A stretch of DNA of 34,840 nt from an uncultured Hyphomicrobiales bacterium (lineage in GTDB: Bacteria > Pseudomonadota > Alphaproteobacteria > Rhizobiales > Hyphomicrobiaceae): assembly GCA_902826715.1 (NCBI GenBank), contig CADEFX010000012.1, positions 1-34,840 of the forward strand, read 5' to 3'. The notes beneath the pieces are model-generated. The model worked only from the letters and a program-made list of their open reading frames with translations. It had not been told where the DNA came from and made no database searches. Made by a program: the position numbers and the translations under genes. How positions within the stretch are numbered: position 1 is the stretch's first letter; every line of letters begins with the position of its first letter. Positions 1 through 9,923 of this stretch are shown one piece after another.

Positions 1-77
<77 letters not shown>

Positions 78-91
78 AGAGGGAATGGATC

Positions 92-118
92 AGGGTGCCC
101 CGAGAAAATGGGCGCCTT
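92..118 (+). promoter_or_regulatory. Hairpin in the tuf-rpsJ spacer
   Basis: Bases 92-100 and 110-118 can form a 9-bp stem (including two G-U pairs) with a 9-base loop. No T-run follows, so it is not a textbook intrinsic terminator. It could weaken read-through from tuf into rpsJ or protect a processed 3' end. Function is inferred only from the structure and position. Confidence 0.35.
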
Positions 119-137
119 GCCATTTGAGAGTTGACCC

Positions 138-446
138 ATGAACGGCCAGAACATCCGCATCCGGCTCAAGGCGTTCGATCATCGCATCCTCGATGCATCG
201 ACGCGCGAGATCGTGAACACGGCGAAACGCACTGGTGCGGAGGTGCGCGGACCCATTCCGCTGCCCACACGCATCGAGCGCTTCACGGTGAACCGGTCTC
301 CGCACATCGACAAGAAGAGCCGCGAGCAGTTCGAGATGCGCACGCACAAGCGTCTGCTGGATATCGTGGATCCCACGCCGCAGACGGTTGATGCGCTGAT
401 GAAGCTCGACCTGGCCGCAGGCGTGGACGTCGAGATCAAGCTCTAG
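138..446 (+). CDS. rpsJ: 30S ribosomal protein S10
   Basis: S10 sits in the head of the 30S subunit and, as NusE, also takes part in transcription antitermination. The 102-residue product matches the usual length. It shows the family core: an [10 protein letters not shown] start, a GPIPLPT turn and the THKRLLDI segment. The ATG follows a weak GAGAG about 9 bases upstream. It is the first gene of the S10 operon; rplC follows after a 57-base spacer. No truncation or odd residues are seen. Confidence 0.98.
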   Translation: MNGQNIRIRLKAFDHRILDASTREIVNTAKRTGAEVRGPIPLPTRIERFTVNRSPHIDKKSREQFEMRTHKRLLDIVDPTPQTVDALMKLDLAAGVDVEIKL

Positions 447-503
447 GTTTCTCGAGGGAAGCGTCGCCGCAGCGGCGTCACCTCATAGCAGGGGAATGCA
501 AGC

Positions 504-1211
504 ATGCGTTCCGGAGTAATTGCACAGAAGGTCGGCATGACCCGGGTCTTCACCGAGGCGGGGGAGCACATCCCCGTGACGGTTCTGAAGCTCGAAAACG
601 TGCAGGTCCTGGCCCACCTCACCAACGAGAAGAACGGCTACACAGCCGTTCAGCTCGGCGCTGGCACGCGCAAGCCGAACCGGCTGACGAAAGCTGCGCG
701 CGAAAGCTTCGCGCGGGTCCAGATGGAGCCCAAGCGTAAGGTGGCCGAGTTTCGCGTGACGACCGAGAACCTGATTGAGGTCGGCGCCACGATCACGGCC
801 GATCATTTCGTGAAGGGACAGCTCGTCGACATCACCGGCGCGAGCAAGGGCAAGGGGTTCCAGGGCGCCATGAAGCGCTGGAATTTCGGCGGCCTGCGCG
901 CCACGCACGGCGTGTCCGTGACACACCGCGCCCACGGGTCCACCGGCCAGCGCCAGGATCCAGGCAAGGTGTTCAAGGGCAAGAAGATGGCCGGCCATCT
1001 TGGCGACGAGCGCGTCACGACGCTGAATCTTGAGGTCGTGCAGATCGATCCGGACCGCGGTCTGGTGCTGGTGCGCGGTGCCGTGCCGGGCGCCAAGGGC
1101 GGCTGGGTGCTGGTGCGCGATGCCGTGAAAAGAGCGCTCCCGAAAGATGCGCCGAAGCCAGGTGCGTTCCGCGCCAGGGCCGCAGCCGAGACGCAGAAGG
1201 AGCAGGCGTGA
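504..1211 (+). CDS. rplC: 50S ribosomal protein L3
   Basis: L3 binds 23S rRNA early in 50S assembly and reaches toward the peptidyl transferase centre. The 235-residue product starts with [16 protein letters not shown] and carries the conserved central loop [21 protein letters not shown]149 lies in the GQ position that PrmB methylates in E. coli L3. A C-terminal Ala/Lys/Glu-rich tail of about 20 residues makes it longer than E. coli L3 (about 209 residues), as is common in alphaproteobacteria. Its TGA stop overlaps the rplD ATG, indicating translational coupling. Confidence 0.98.
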   Translation: MRSGVIAQKVGMTRVFTEAGEHIPVTVLKLENVQVLAHLTNEKNGYTAVQLGAGTRKPNRLTKAARESFARVQMEPKRKVAEFRVTTENLIEVGATITADHFVKGQLVDITGASKGKGFQGAMKRWNFGGLRATHGVSVTHRAHGSTGQRQDPGKVFKGKKMAGHLGDERVTTLNLEVVQIDPDRGLVLVRGAVPGAKGGWVLVRDAVKRALPKDAPKPGAFRARAAAETQKEQA

Positions 1212-1831
1212 TGCAGAGTCAGGTCACGACGCTCGACGCGGCCTCCGCAGGCACGGTCGAGCTCAGCGATGCCATCTTCAACCTGGAGCCGCGCGCGGAT
1301 CTGCTGCAGCGCATGGTTCGCTGGCAGACACTGAAGCGCATGGCCGGCACGCATCACGCACAGGATCGGTCCGAAGTCGCGGTTACCGGCAAGAAGATGT
1401 ACAAGCAGAAGGGCACCGGCGGCGCCCGCCACGGCGACAAGTCGGCGCCGCAGTTTCGCGGCGGCGGCAAGGCTTTTGGGCCAAAGCCGCGCAGCCACGA
1501 GATCGGCATGCCGAAGAAGGTGCGTGCGCTGGCGCTGCGTCACGCGTTATCGGCCAAGGCCAAGGCTGGCGAACTGGTGGTGCTCGATAAGGCAGAGTCG
1601 ACCGACGGCAAGACCAAGGCGCTGCGCCAGAAGTTCGAGAAGCTCGGTCTGACCAACGCCCTGTTCATCGATGGTGCGGAGCTTGAGCCGAGCTTCACGA
1701 TGGCGGCGCGCAACATCCCCAACATCGACGTGCTGCCGGTGCAGGGCATCAACGTCTACGACATCTTGCGGCGCAGGAAGCTCGTGCTGACGAAGGCCGC
1801 CGTCGAGGCGCTGGAGGCGCGATTCAAATGA
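1211..1831 (+). CDS. rplD: 50S ribosomal protein L4
   Basis: L4 lines the peptide exit tunnel. The 206-residue product has the basic tunnel loop rich in Gly and Lys ([15 protein letters not shown], then the [13 protein letters not shown] segment), which is diagnostic. An in-frame GTG lies at 1208, but I prefer the ATG at 1211: AAGGAG at 1197-1202 gives it an 8-base spacing, and it makes a TGATG junction with the rplC stop. In E. coli L4 also represses its own operon; nothing here shows whether that applies. The stop overlaps the rplW start. Confidence 0.97.
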   Translation: MQSQVTTLDAASAGTVELSDAIFNLEPRADLLQRMVRWQTLKRMAGTHHAQDRSEVAVTGKKMYKQKGTGGARHGDKSAPQFRGGGKAFGPKPRSHEIGMPKKVRALALRHALSAKAKAGELVVLDKAESTDGKTKALRQKFEKLGLTNALFIDGAELEPSFTMAARNIPNIDVLPVQGINVYDILRRRKLVLTKAAVEALEARFK

Positions 1832-2118
1832 AGATGAGTGCGTACGACGTCATCAAATCGCCGGTCATCACCGAGAAGGCCACCATGGCATCGGAGGCCA
1901 ATCAGGTGATTTTCAAGGTCGCCAACAAGGCGTCAAAGACCGAGATCAAGACGGCGGTCGAGAAGCTTTTCAACGTCAAGGTGCGGGCCGTGAACACGCT
2001 CGTGCGCAAAGGTAAGAAGAAGGCATTTCGCGGCATTCAGTCGATGCAGCGCGATACCAAGAGGGCCATCGTTACGCTCGAGGAAGGCCATTCCATCGAC
2101 GTGACGACGGGGCTCTAG
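1828..2118 (+). CDS. rplW: 50S ribosomal protein L23
   Basis: L23 sits at the tunnel exit and is the docking point for trigger factor and the signal recognition particle. The 96-residue product shows the [14 protein letters not shown] opening and the [11 protein letters not shown] loop typical of the family. The start is an ATGA overlap with rplD; a second in-frame ATG at 1834 is possible but lies further from the overlap. The spacer to rplB is 10 bases. Confidence 0.97.
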   Translation: MKMSAYDVIKSPVITEKATMASEANQVIFKVANKASKTEIKTAVEKLFNVKVRAVNTLVRKGKKKAFRGIQSMQRDTKRAIVTLEEGHSIDVTTGL

Positions 2119-2128
2119 GAGTCGAACG

Positions 2129-2950
2129 ATGGCACTGAAAACATTCCGTCCGACATCGCCCGGCCTGCGCCAGCTCGTGCTGGTGGACAAGAGCCACTTG
2201 TGGAAGGGCGCGCCGGTCAAGATGCTGGTCGAGGGCAAGACGCGCTCGGGCGGCCGCAATCATCACGGCCGCATCACGATGCGTCACATCGGCGGTGGCC
2301 ACAAACAGTCCTACAGGCTGGTGGATTTCCGCCGGCGCAAGTTCGATATGCCGGGTCGCGTCGAGCGGCTCGAGTACGATCCGAACCGGACGGCGTTCAT
2401 CGCGCTGATCCGGTACGACGACGCTACGTTTGCCTACATCCTGGCGCCGCAGCGTCTGGCGGTTGGCGATCAGGTCGTGTCCGGTGAGAAGGTCGACGTG
2501 AAGCCCGGCAATGCGATGCCCCTGGCGTCGATGCCGATCGGCACGATCGTGCACAACGTCGAGCTGAAACAAGGTCGCGGCGGGCAGATCGCGCGCTCGG
2601 CGGGCGCCTATGTGCAACTCGTCGGCCGTGACGGTGGCTGGGCAGTGCTTAAACTCAACTCCGGCGAGACGCGTCGCGTCCGCCAGGAGTGCATGGCGAC
2701 GGTCGGTGCGGTGTCGAACCCCGATCACGCGAACACGTCGACCGGCAAAGCCGGCCGCACGCGCTGGCAGGGCACGCGCCCGACGGTGCGCTCGGTCATG
2801 ATGAACCCGGTCGATCATCCCAACGGCGGACGCACCAAGGGCGGCAAGCACTGGGCGACGCCATGGGGCAAGCCGACCAAGGGCTACAAGACGCGCAAGA
2901 ACAAGGCGACGGACAAGTACATCGTCCGCCCGCGTCAGGCAAAGAAGTAG
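2129..2950 (+). CDS. rplB: 50S ribosomal protein L2
   Basis: L2 is a primary 23S rRNA binder needed for subunit joining and peptidyl transferase activity. The 273-residue product has the usual length. It carries the RNA-binding core ([20 protein letters not shown]) and the C-terminal [18 protein letters not shown] segment, whose histidine aligns with the conserved H229 of E. coli L2. AGGAG at 2117-2121 lies 7 bases before the ATG. The next gene, rpsS, starts 22 bases after its stop. Confidence 0.98.
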   Translation: MALKTFRPTSPGLRQLVLVDKSHLWKGAPVKMLVEGKTRSGGRNHHGRITMRHIGGGHKQSYRLVDFRRRKFDMPGRVERLEYDPNRTAFIALIRYDDATFAYILAPQRLAVGDQVVSGEKVDVKPGNAMPLASMPIGTIVHNVELKQGRGGQIARSAGAYVQLVGRDGGWAVLKLNSGETRRVRQECMATVGAVSNPDHANTSTGKAGRTRWQGTRPTVRSVMMNPVDHPNGGRTKGGKHWATPWGKPTKGYKTRKNKATDKYIVRPRQAKK

Positions 2951-2972
2951 CGAGCGGATAGGAGCACGCGCA

Positions 2973-3251
2973 GTGGCACGTTCGGTTTGGAAAGGTCCGT
3001 TCGTCGATGGCTACCTTCTCAAGAAGGCGGAGAAGGTGCGGGCATCGGGTCGTAACGAGGTGATCAAGATCTGGTCGCGACGCTCGACGATTCTGCCCCA
3101 GTTCGTCGGGCTGACGTTCGGCGTCCACAACGGTCAGAAGCATATTCCAGTGTCTGTCAACGAGGACATGGTCGGCCACAAGTTCGGCGAATTCTCGCCG
3201 ACGCGGACGTTCCATGGTCACAGCGGTGACCGCAAAGCGGTGAGGAAGTAA
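2973..3251 (+). CDS. rpsS: 30S ribosomal protein S19
   Basis: S19 lies in the 30S head near the A site and forms a pair with S13. The 92-residue product matches the family: [18 protein letters not shown] start, [14 protein letters not shown], and [11 protein letters not shown] near the end. The start is GTG with AGGAG nine bases upstream. Its stop is one base from the rplV ATG, so the rplV ribosome-binding site (GAGGAA) lies inside the last codons of rpsS. Confidence 0.97.
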   Translation: MARSVWKGPFVDGYLLKKAEKVRASGRNEVIKIWSRRSTILPQFVGLTFGVHNGQKHIPVSVNEDMVGHKFGEFSPTRTFHGHSGDRKAVRK

Positions 3252-3252
3252 A

Positions 3253-3660
3253 ATGGGCAAGCCAAAGCGAGAGCGCAGTCTCGCCGACAGCGAGGCCAAG
3301 GCGGTGGCGAGGAACCTGCGGATCTCTCCGCAGAAGCTAAACCTTGTGGCCGCCATGATCCGCGGCAAGAAGATCGACAAGGCGATCGCCGAGCTCGAGT
3401 TCTCGCGCAAGCGTATTGCCGGCGATGTGCGCAAATGCGTCATGAGCGCGGTTGCGAATGCGGAGAATAACCACGGGCTTGACGTCAACGATCTGGTTGT
3501 TGCCGAGGCCTGGGTCGGCAAGAACCTCATCATGAAGCGGTTTCATGCGCGCGGCCGCGGTCGCTCCGGCTCAATTGTGAAACCGTTCTCGCAGATCACT
3601 GTTGTCGTGCGTGAGCAGGCCGCTAAGGCCGAGCCGGCGTCTGCAAAGGAGCAAGGGTGA
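3253..3660 (+). CDS. rplV: 50S ribosomal protein L22
   Basis: L22 binds all domains of 23S rRNA and its extended beta-hairpin lines the exit tunnel. The 135-residue product shows the [18 protein letters not shown] segment, the [12 protein letters not shown] segment and the hairpin region [14 protein letters not shown]. Both ends are extended: about 18 charged residues at the N-terminus and an Ala/Glu/Lys tail. E. coli L22 has 110 residues. The TGA stop overlaps the start of rpsC. Confidence 0.97.
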   Translation: MGKPKRERSLADSEAKAVARNLRISPQKLNLVAAMIRGKKIDKAIAELEFSRKRIAGDVRKCVMSAVANAENNHGLDVNDLVVAEAWVGKNLIMKRFHARGRGRSGSIVKPFSQITVVVREQAAKAEPASAKEQG

Positions 3661-4394
3661 TGGGTCACAAAGTCAACCCTGTCGGCCTGCGCGTCGGCAT
3701 CAATCGAACATGGAACAGCCGCTGGTTCGCTGGACGAGGCGAGTACGGCAGGCTGCTGCATGAGGACATGGCGATCCGCGACCACATCCTCGAGATGCAG
3801 CGTCAGGCTGGCATTTCCAAGGTCGTGATCGAGCGTCCGCACAAGAAGTGTCGCGTGACGGTCCACAGCGCGCGTCCGGGCATTCTGATCGGCAAGAAGG
3901 GCGCAGACATCGAGAAGCTGCGCGGACAGCTCGCCCGGCTGACGTCTTCGGAGGTGCATCTCAATATTGTCGAGGTGCGCAAGCCCGAGATCGATGCAGT
4001 CCTGGTGGCCGAGACGATCGCGCAGCAGCTCGAGCGTCGCGTCGCCTTCCGCCGCGCGATGAAACGCTCTGTGCAGTCGGCGCTGCGGCTCGGCGCACTC
4101 GGCATCCGCATCAACGTGTCGGGCCGCCTCGGCGGCGCTGAAATCGCGCGCATGGAGTGGTATCGCGAGGGCCGCGTACCGTTGCACACGCTGCGCGCCG
4201 ATATCGACTTCGGCTACGGCGTCGCGCGCACGGCGTACGGCATCATCGGCGTCAAGGTTTGGATCTTCAAGGGCGAGATCCTCGAGCACGATCCGATGGC
4301 GGCCGAGCGTCGCGCGGCTGAAGCGCAAGAGGGTGGTGGTGGCGGCGGCCGCCGGCGCGATAGCGACCGCAGTGATCGCGGCGACCGCGCCTAA
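3660..4394 (+). CDS. rpsC: 30S ribosomal protein S3
   Basis: S3 sits at the mRNA entry of the 30S subunit and contributes to helicase activity on incoming mRNA. The 244-residue product has the [13 protein letters not shown] start and a type II KH domain with the [14 protein letters not shown] motif around residues 75-90. The ATG at 3660 is preferred over the in-frame GTG at 3657: AAGGAG at 3646-3651 gives 8-base spacing and it makes a TGATG junction with rplV. The last 25 residues form a Gly-run plus Arg/Asp-rich tail, probably disordered. Confidence 0.98.
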   Translation: MGHKVNPVGLRVGINRTWNSRWFAGRGEYGRLLHEDMAIRDHILEMQRQAGISKVVIERPHKKCRVTVHSARPGILIGKKGADIEKLRGQLARLTSSEVHLNIVEVRKPEIDAVLVAETIAQQLERRVAFRRAMKRSVQSALRLGALGIRINVSGRLGGAEIARMEWYREGRVPLHTLRADIDFGYGVARTAYGIIGVKVWIFKGEILEHDPMAAERRAAEAQEGGGGGGRRRDSDRSDRGDRA

Positions 4395-4412
4395 GGATTT
4401 GAGGACGAGACC

Positions 4413-4823
4413 ATGTTGCAACCCAAGCGCAGCAAATTCCGCAAGGCCTTCAAGGGCCGCATCCACGGCCAAGCCAAGGGCGGCACCACCCTGAACTTTG
4501 GCTCGTACGGCCTGAAGGCGGTGGCGCCGGAGCGGCTGACCGCGCGGCAGATCGAAGCGGCGCGCCGAGCCATCACCCGGCACATGAAGCGTGCCGGTCG
4601 TGTGTGGATCCGGATTTTCCCGGACCTGCCGATCACCAAGAAGCCGGCCGAGGTTCGCATGGGCTCGGGTAAAGGTAGCCCGGAACTCTGGGCCGCGCGC
4701 GTGAAGCCCGGTCGCATCATGTTCGAGATCGATGGCGTCAACGATCAGGTTGCACGCGAAGCGCTCATGCTCGGGGCCGCCAAGCTCCCGATCAAGACGC
4801 GCATTGTGACGCGCCTGCTGTAG
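4413..4823 (+). CDS. rplP: 50S ribosomal protein L16
   Basis: L16 helps position tRNA in the A and P sites of the 50S subunit. The 136-residue product matches the family length. It opens with [16 protein letters not shown] and holds the [19 protein letters not shown] loop that inserts toward the tRNA. A GAGGA lies 8 bases before the ATG. The spacer to rpmC is 26 bases. Confidence 0.98.
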   Translation: MLQPKRSKFRKAFKGRIHGQAKGGTTLNFGSYGLKAVAPERLTARQIEAARRAITRHMKRAGRVWIRIFPDLPITKKPAEVRMGSGKGSPELWAARVKPGRIMFEIDGVNDQVAREALMLGAAKLPIKTRIVTRLL

Positions 4824-4849
4824 ACGCCGGGAAAGGTAAGAGGGCGACG

Positions 4850-5059
4850 ATGGCAGCCGAGAAATTCACGGATATGACGCCGGACCAGCTCGACGACGAG
4901 TTGGTGAAGCTGAAGAAGGAGCAGTTCAACCTGCGCTTCCAGGCGGCGTCGGGGCAGCTCGAGAATACCGCGCGCGTGCGCGTGGTCCGGCGCGACATTG
5001 CGCGTGTCATGACAGTCGCCCGCCAGAAGCGGGGCAGCGCGGCCACGACGGGCCGCTGA
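4850..5059 (+). CDS. rpmC: 50S ribosomal protein L29
   Basis: L29 is a small helical-hairpin protein near the tunnel exit, next to L23. The 69-residue product shows the family pattern: a first helix with the [18 protein letters not shown] segment, then the [17 protein letters not shown] helix. AAGAGG precedes the ATG by six bases. The gene stands between rplP and rpsQ as in nearly all bacteria. Confidence 0.96.
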   Translation: MAAEKFTDMTPDQLDDELVKLKKEQFNLRFQAASGQLENTARVRVVRRDIARVMTVARQKRGSAATTGR

Positions 5060-5078
5060 AGGCGAGAGGGTAGTTCAA

Positions 5079-5315
5079 ATGCCGAAGCGCGTTTTGCAAG
5101 GCGTGGTGGTGTCCGACAAGAACGACAAGACCATTGTGGTCGAGGTCGAGCGCCGGTTCACGCATCCGCTGTTCAAGAAGACGGTGCGCCGCTCGAAGAA
5201 GTACCACGCCCACGATGAGGCCAACGCCCACAAGGTGGGCGACAAGGTCCGGATCGAGGAGTGCCGGCCGATCTCTAAGAACAAGCGCTGGTCGGTCTTG
5301 AAGAATACGGCTTAG
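5079..5315 (+). CDS. rpsQ: 30S ribosomal protein S17
   Basis: S17 is an OB-fold protein that binds 16S rRNA early in assembly. The 78-residue product begins [21 protein letters not shown] and includes the [19 protein letters not shown] segment typical of the family. The ATG follows GAGAGGG. The next gene, rplN, comes after a 72-base spacer, the longest within this part of the operon; no clear terminator is seen there. Confidence 0.97.
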   Translation: MPKRVLQGVVVSDKNDKTIVVEVERRFTHPLFKKTVRRSKKYHAHDEANAHKVGDKVRIEECRPISKNKRWSVLKNTA

Positions 5316-5387
5316 CCGCTGCGGCGGGTGGTGCTGAACAGGACGTAGCGGGCGCAGGCCTGAAGACATGGAACAAGGGATCGCGAC

Positions 5388-5756
5388 ATGATCCAGATGG
5401 AATCGAACCTCGACGTCGCCGACAACTCCGGTGCTCGTCGTGTCCAGTGCATCAAGGTTCTGGGTGGCTCCAAGCGCAAGTATGCCACCATCGGCGACAC
5501 CATAGTGGTCGCCGTGCAGGAGGCGATCCCGCGTGGCCGCGTGAAGAAGGGCCAAGTGATGAAGGCCGTCGTCGTGCGCACCGCCAAGGGTGTGCGCCGC
5601 GCGGACGGTTCGCTCATCCGCTTCGACCGCAATGCGGCGGTGCTCATCAATCCCCAGGGCGAGCCCGTGGGCACGCGCATTTTCGGACCGGTGACGCGCG
5701 AACTCCGCGCCAGGAACCATATGAAGATCGTCAGCCTCGCGCCGGAGGTGTTGTAA
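5388..5756 (+). CDS. rplN: 50S ribosomal protein L14
   Basis: L14 forms part of the 30S-50S interface and is the binding site for the silencing factor RsfS. The 122-residue product matches the family exactly in length. It starts [19 protein letters not shown] and contains [18 protein letters not shown]. Its last codons contain a strong GGAGG that serves rplX, and its TAA stop shares one base with the rplX ATG. Confidence 0.98.
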   Translation: MIQMESNLDVADNSGARRVQCIKVLGGSKRKYATIGDTIVVAVQEAIPRGRVKKGQVMKAVVVRTAKGVRRADGSLIRFDRNAAVLINPQGEPVGTRIFGPVTRELRARNHMKIVSLAPEVL

Positions 5757-6082
5757 TGCCGTCGTTCAAGATCAAGAAGGGCGATCAGGTCATCGTCCTC
5801 ACCGGCCGCGACAAGGGCAAGCGCGGCGAAGTCGTCCGCGTGATGCCGAAGGACAGTCGCGCACTGGTGCGCGGCGTCAACATGGTGCGGCGGCATCAGA
5901 AGCAGACGGCGAGCCAGGAGGCCGGCATCGTGTCGAAGGAAGCCGGCATAAATCTCTCCAATCTCGCGCTTGAAGACCCCAAGGATGGCAAGCCGACGCG
6001 CGTCGGCTTCAAGTTGCTGGCGGATGGCAAAAAGGTGCGTTTTGCAAAGCGCTCCGGTGAAGTCATCCCGGATAGGAAGTAA
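5756..6082 (+). CDS. rplX: 50S ribosomal protein L24
   Basis: L24 starts 50S assembly by binding the 5' end of 23S rRNA. The 108-residue product has a KOW motif near the N-terminus ([19 protein letters not shown]) and the [17 protein letters not shown] segment. The frame is open much further upstream, but the true start is the ATG at 5756. It overlaps the rplN stop by one base and has GGAGG seven bases before it. rplE follows after two bases. Confidence 0.97.
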   Translation: MPSFKIKKGDQVIVLTGRDKGKRGEVVRVMPKDSRALVRGVNMVRRHQKQTASQEAGIVSKEAGINLSNLALEDPKDGKPTRVGFKLLADGKKVRFAKRSGEVIPDRK

Positions 6083-6084
6083 CC

Positions 6085-6780
6085 ATGGCCGACGACGACA
6101 AGAAGAAGGGCGGCAAGGCGGCGGGCAAGCCTGCGCAGGGCGGCGGCAAGCCGGCTCAGCAGGCAAGGGGCAAAGGTAAGGCCGACGGGAAGCCGACCGA
6201 GAAGGCGGCTGCCGCGCCGCGTGCGCCGCGCCCGAAGGACTACACGCCGCGTATGAAAGCGCAGTACGCGACGGTGAAGTCCGAGCTGACCGAGAAGTTC
6301 GGATACAAGAATCCGATGCAGGTTCCGCGCATCGAGAAGATTGTGCTCAATATGGGCATCGGCGAGGCCGTGAATGACCGCAAGAAGGTCGATAATGCTG
6401 CGGCGGATCTGGCCATGATTGCCGGCCAGCGGCCTGTGATCACCCGCGCGCGCAAGTCCATAGCGACCTACAAGGTGCGCGAGAACATGGCCATTGGCGC
6501 CAAGGTGACGCTGCGTGGCGATCGCATGTACGAGTTTTTGGATCGCCTGGTGACGATTGCGCTGCCGCGCGTGAAGGACTTCCGGGGGCTCAATCCGAAA
6601 AGCTTCGACGGCCGCGGCAACTATGCGCTGGGGCTCAAGGAGCACATCGTGTTCCCCGAGATAGACTACGACAAGGTCGATCAGATCTGGGGCATGGACG
6701 TGATCGTGTGCACGACTGCAGGCAACGACGACGAGGCGCGCGAGCTTCTGCGCGGCTTTAATTTTCCTTTCCGCAGCTAG
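6085..6780 (+). CDS. rplE: 50S ribosomal protein L5 with N-terminal extension
   Basis: L5 binds 5S rRNA and touches P-site tRNA. Residues from about 52 onward are a normal L5: a [21 protein letters not shown] region, [15 protein letters not shown], and the C-terminal [20 protein letters not shown]. The first 51 or so residues are an extra Lys/Gly/Ala/Pro-rich, low-complexity stretch, making 231 residues against about 180 in most bacteria. The ATG has AGGAAG upstream. I see no better internal start with a Shine-Dalgarno; the first internal Met (residue 57) would cut into the domain edge. Confidence 0.96.
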   Translation: MADDDKKKGGKAAGKPAQGGGKPAQQARGKGKADGKPTEKAAAAPRAPRPKDYTPRMKAQYATVKSELTEKFGYKNPMQVPRIEKIVLNMGIGEAVNDRKKVDNAAADLAMIAGQRPVITRARKSIATYKVRENMAIGAKVTLRGDRMYEFLDRLVTIALPRVKDFRGLNPKSFDGRGNYALGLKEHIVFPEIDYDKVDQIWGMDVIVCTTAGNDDEARELLRGFNFPFRS

Positions 6781-6827
6781 GACCTAACCTCGGCAACACC
6801 CGATAAGTGGGTCTTGGGAGATGAGAG

Positions 6828-7133
6828 ATGGCAAAGACAAGTTCAGTCGAGAAGAATAATCGGCGCAGGAAACTGGTGGCGCAGTACGCTGCCAAGCGCA
6901 AGGCGCTAAAGGAGCTCGCCAAGGATCAGATGAAACGGCCGGAGGAACGCTTCGCCGCACGTTTGAAACTGGCGGAGCTGCCGCGCAATTCCTCGGCAAC
7001 GCGCATCCGCAATCGCTGCGAGCTGACCGGCCGCTCGCGCGGCTACTACCGCAAGCTCAAGCTGTGCCGCAACCAGCTCCGTGAACTCGCCAGCCAGGGA
7101 TTGATCCCGGGCATGGTGAAGTCGAGCTGGTAG
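6828..7133 (+). CDS. rpsN: 30S ribosomal protein S14 (zinc-free long form)
   Basis: S14 belongs to the 30S head. The 101-residue product is the long form without the zinc-binding CxxC pairs. It ends in the conserved [34 protein letters not shown] region (quoted in parts: [11 protein letters not shown], then [12 protein letters not shown]). The long form does not depend on zinc, unlike the short form found in some bacteria. GGGAG precedes the ATG by 8 bases. Confidence 0.97.
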   Translation: MAKTSSVEKNNRRRKLVAQYAAKRKALKELAKDQMKRPEERFAARLKLAELPRNSSATRIRNRCELTGRSRGYYRKLKLCRNQLRELASQGLIPGMVKSSW

Positions 7134-7144
7134 GAGGACCGTCG

Positions 7145-7543
7145 ATGTCAATGAACGATCCGTTGGGCGATATGCTGACGCGCATTCGCAACGCGCAAAT
7201 GCGGCGCCGGCCGAAGGTGGTGACGCCGGCGTCAAACCTGCGTGCGCATGTGCTCGACGTGTTGGCCGAGGAAGGCTATATCCGCGGCTATGCGCGCGTC
7301 GATCACAAGAACGGCCTGAGCCAGCTTGAGATCGAGCTCAAGTACTCGAACGGTCAGCCAGCCATTCGCCAGATCAAGCGGGTTTCAAAGCCGGGCCGGC
7401 GGGTCTACTCGCAACTGAAGGATCTGCCGACGGTGGCCAACGGCCTCGGCGTGGCGATCCTGTCGACGCCGAAGGGCGTGATGTCGGATACACGCGCGCG
7501 GGAAGAGAAGGTCGGCGGCGAGATCCTATGCGACGTATTCTAG
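7145..7543 (+). CDS. rpsH: 30S ribosomal protein S8
   Basis: S8 binds the central domain of 16S rRNA and in E. coli represses the spc operon. The 132-residue product starts [18 protein letters not shown] and ends with the family motif [19 protein letters not shown] followed by [10 protein letters not shown] strong AGGAGG stands 8 bases before the ATG. Length and motifs are normal. Confidence 0.98.
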   Translation: MSMNDPLGDMLTRIRNAQMRRRPKVVTPASNLRAHVLDVLAEEGYIRGYARVDHKNGLSQLEIELKYSNGQPAIRQIKRVSKPGRRVYSQLKDLPTVANGLGVAILSTPKGVMSDTRAREEKVGGEILCDVF

Positions 7544-7591
7544 GTCGAAGCCTCAAGGGCTTCCGACCCATTGTGAAGAGGAACTAGCGCC

Positions 7592-8131
7592 ATGTCGCGC
7601 ATTGGAAAACGACCAGTCCCGGTCCCGGCCAACGTTCAGGCCGCAGTGGAAGGGCAATTGGTCAAGATCAAGGGGCCGAAGGGCGAGCTGTCCTTGGCGC
7701 TGCCGGAAGAGATCAAGGTGTCTAAAGGCGCTAACGGGATCTCGGTGGAGCCGCGGGATGAAACCAAGAAGGCGCGCAGCATGTGGGGCATGTCCCGCAC
7801 CCTGATTGACAACCAGATCAAGGGCGTCGTTGACGGCTATGCCAAGACGCTGGAAATTCACGGCGTCGGTTTTCGTGCCCAGCTCAAGGGCAAGGACCTG
7901 ACTCTGCAGCTCGGTTTCAGTCATGAGATCAACTACAAGGTGCCGGCGGACATCGAGGTCAAGCTTGCCGGTCAGCGTCAGGACCAGATCCTGATCTCAG
8001 GAATAGACAAGCAAAAGGTTGGTCAGGTGGCCGCGGAATTGCGCGGCTATAGGCCGCCGGAGCCCTATCAGGGCAAGGGTGTGCGCTATCAGGGCGAATA
8101 CATCCTGCGCAAGGAAGGCAAGAAGAAGTAG
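7592..8131 (+). CDS. rplF: 50S ribosomal protein L6
   Basis: L6 lies at the base of the L7/L12 stalk near the sarcin-ricin loop. The 179-residue product has two tandem L6 folds. The C-terminal signature [16 protein letters not shown] is clear, as is the [12 protein letters not shown] start. The ATG follows AGAGGAA. The stop is 10 bases before rplR. Confidence 0.98.
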   Translation: MSRIGKRPVPVPANVQAAVEGQLVKIKGPKGELSLALPEEIKVSKGANGISVEPRDETKKARSMWGMSRTLIDNQIKGVVDGYAKTLEIHGVGFRAQLKGKDLTLQLGFSHEINYKVPADIEVKLAGQRQDQILISGIDKQKVGQVAAELRGYRPPEPYQGKGVRYQGEYILRKEGKKK

Positions 8132-8141
8132 TGAGGCAGCT

Positions 8142-8498
8142 ATGAGCGCGCACGACAAGCAATTCCAGCGCCGCCGCGTCCGCGTACGCCGCACGCTTCG
8201 TAAGAACTCGGCCGGCCGGCCGAGACTCTCGGTGCACCGGTCATCGAAGCATATCTATGCACAGGTGATCGATGATGCGGCAGGCCGGACCGTGGTCGCT
8301 GCGTCGAGCCTCGAGAAGGACTTGAAGGCGAAGTCTGGCGCCGACAAGGCCGCCGCGGCCAGTGTCGGCAAGCTGCTCGCCGAACGGGCGGTCAAGGCCG
8401 GTATTAAAGAGGTCGTGTTTGACCGTGGTGGCTACATGTTTCACGGGCGCATCAAGGCGCTCGCGGATGCGGCCCGCGAGGGCGGGTTGAGCTTCTAG
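8142..8498 (+). CDS. rplR: 50S ribosomal protein L18
   Basis: L18 binds 5S rRNA together with L5. The 118-residue product shows [30 protein letters not shown] and the C-terminal [23 protein letters not shown] segment (in two parts). The frame is open upstream into rplF, but the ATG at 8142 has GAGG six bases before it and gives the standard family start. Confidence 0.97.
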   Translation: MSAHDKQFQRRRVRVRRTLRKNSAGRPRLSVHRSSKHIYAQVIDDAAGRTVVAASSLEKDLKAKSGADKAAAASVGKLLAERAVKAGIKEVVFDRGGYMFHGRIKALADAAREGGLSF

Positions 8499-8512
8499 AA
8501 AGGACGTTCCAG

Positions 8513-9103
8513 GTGGCACGTAATCCCCAGAGAGACCGGGACCGCGGCGGCGACGACCGCAAGGGCGAGTTCGCCGACAAGCTCGTGCACATCAACCGCG
8601 TCGCCAAGGTGGTGAAGGGCGGCAAGCGCTTCGGTTTCGCGGCGCTGGTGGTGGTCGGCGATCAGCAGGGTCAAGTCGGCTTCGGCCACGGCAAGGCCCG
8701 CGAGGTGCCGGAAGCCATCCGCAAGGCAACGGAGGCAGCGCGGCGTGGCCTGGTGCGCGTGCCCATGCGCGACAAGCGCACGTTGCATCACGACAGCGAG
8801 GGACGGCACGGTGCGGGCAAGGTCGTGCTGCGTTCGGCGCCTCCGGGAACGGGCATCATCGCCGGCGGCCCGATGCGCGCGGTGTTCGAGATGCTGGGCG
8901 TGCGCGACGTCGTGGCCAAGTCGCTCGGCAGCACCAACCCCTACAACATGGTGCGGGCGACATTTGACGCCTTGAAGGTGCAGGAGAATCCGCGTGGGGT
9001 CGCCGCGCGCCGTGGCAAGAAGGTGAGCGAGATTGTGTCGCGCCGTCGCGATGGGGCGAGCGACGTGTCCGAGGGTGCCGAGGCGGCTCAGGAATCGGCG
9101 TGA
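8513..9103 (+). CDS. rpsE: 30S ribosomal protein S5
   Basis: S5 contributes to decoding accuracy and to mRNA entry. The 196-residue product has the N-terminal double-stranded RNA-binding fold with [20 protein letters not shown], a segment where spectinomycin resistance changes occur in other bacteria; it looks wild-type here. It also shows [17 protein letters not shown] and [14 protein letters not shown]. The start is GTG at 8513 with AAGGA upstream. An acidic, Ala-rich tail ends the protein. Confidence 0.98.
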   Translation: MARNPQRDRDRGGDDRKGEFADKLVHINRVAKVVKGGKRFGFAALVVVGDQQGQVGFGHGKAREVPEAIRKATEAARRGLVRVPMRDKRTLHHDSEGRHGAGKVVLRSAPPGTGIIAGGPMRAVFEMLGVRDVVAKSLGSTNPYNMVRATFDALKVQENPRGVAARRGKKVSEIVSRRRDGASDVSEGAEAAQESA

Positions 9104-9147
9104 TTTTGGCTGCCGCCGTGGGCGGCGGCAATTCGAGGTGATGTGAT

Positions 9148-9351
9148 ATGGCGGACAAGAAGTCGGGTGGCACGATCACGGTGCAGCAAATTGCGAGCCC
9201 CTCGCGCAAGCCCGACAGCCAGCAGCGCACTCTGATCGGGCTCGGGCTGAACAAGCTCAATCGCCAGCGCACGCTCAAAGATACGCCGGAGGTGCGCGGG
9301 ATGATCGCCTCGATTGCGCATCTCGTGCGTGTCGTCGAAGACAAAGCCTGA
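9148..9351 (+). CDS. rpmD: 50S ribosomal protein L30
   Basis: L30 is a small 23S rRNA-binding protein. The 67-residue product shows the family core [20 protein letters not shown] followed by the [17 protein letters not shown] helix. A GAGGTGAT, fully complementary to the 16S 3' end, lies five bases before the ATG. Just upstream, bases 9111-9117 can pair with 9124-9130 in the rpsE-rpmD spacer, a small hairpin of unknown role without a T-run. Confidence 0.96.
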   Translation: MADKKSGGTITVQQIASPSRKPDSQQRTLIGLGLNKLNRQRTLKDTPEVRGMIASIAHLVRVVEDKA

Positions 9352-9374
9352 CAGTTCGACGGAGATAACGGTCC

Positions 9375-9923
9375 ATGCGACTGAATGACATCAAGGATGT
9401 GCCGGGTGCCCGCAAGGTCCGCGTCCGAATTGGCCGGGGCATCGGCTCGGGCATGGGCAAGATGGGCGGCCGTGGCGGCAAGGGCCAGACGGCGCGCGCG
9501 GGCGTGGCCATCGGCGGCTTTGAAGGCGGCCAGATGCCTCTGCATCGGCGTCTGCCCAAGCGCGGTTTCAGGTCACGCGACCGCCGCAAGTTCAACGAGG
9601 TGAGCGTCGAGACGCTGCAAGCGGCGATCGATACGGGGCGCCTCGATGGCAGCAAGCCGGTGGACGTGGCGGTGCTGCGGACGGCCGGTCTTGTGCGGCG
9701 CCATTTGGACGGTGTTCGCATTCTCGGGGGCGGTGAGCTCAAAGCCAAGCTCGCGCTTACCGTCGATCATGCTACGGCCTCGGCCAAGGCGGCGATTGAG
9801 AAGGCCGGCGGCTCGATCAGGTTGATCGAGAAGAAGATCCTGCCGGCTGATGAAGCCAAGCGGGCGAAGACTGCTGCCAAAAAGGCCAAGGCGGCGCCCA
9901 GGAAGGCTGCTGCGGAAGAGTGA
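9375..9923 (+). CDS. rplO: 50S ribosomal protein L15
   Basis: L15 is a late assembly protein of the 50S subunit. The 182-residue product has the Gly/Arg-rich N-terminal half ([19 protein letters not shown], then [18 protein letters not shown]) that threads into rRNA. The C-terminus carries an extra Lys/Ala-rich tail of about 25 residues beyond the usual family end (about 145-165 residues). A 185-base spacer with no recognisable gene follows before secY. Confidence 0.97.
   Translation: MRLNDIKDVPGARKVRVRIGRGIGSGMGKMGGRGGKGQTARAGVAIGGFEGGQMPLHRRLPKRGFRSRDRRKFNEVSVETLQAAIDTGRLDGSKPVDVAVLRTAGLVRRHLDGVRILGGGELKAKLALTVDHATASAKAAIEKAGGSIRLIEKKILPADEAKRAKTAAKKAKAAPRKAAAEE

Noticed and set aside
3543-4583. 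A 346-codon minus-strand open frame opposite rplV, rpsC and rplP
   Set aside because: It is antisense to three certain ribosomal protein genes and is a composition artefact.
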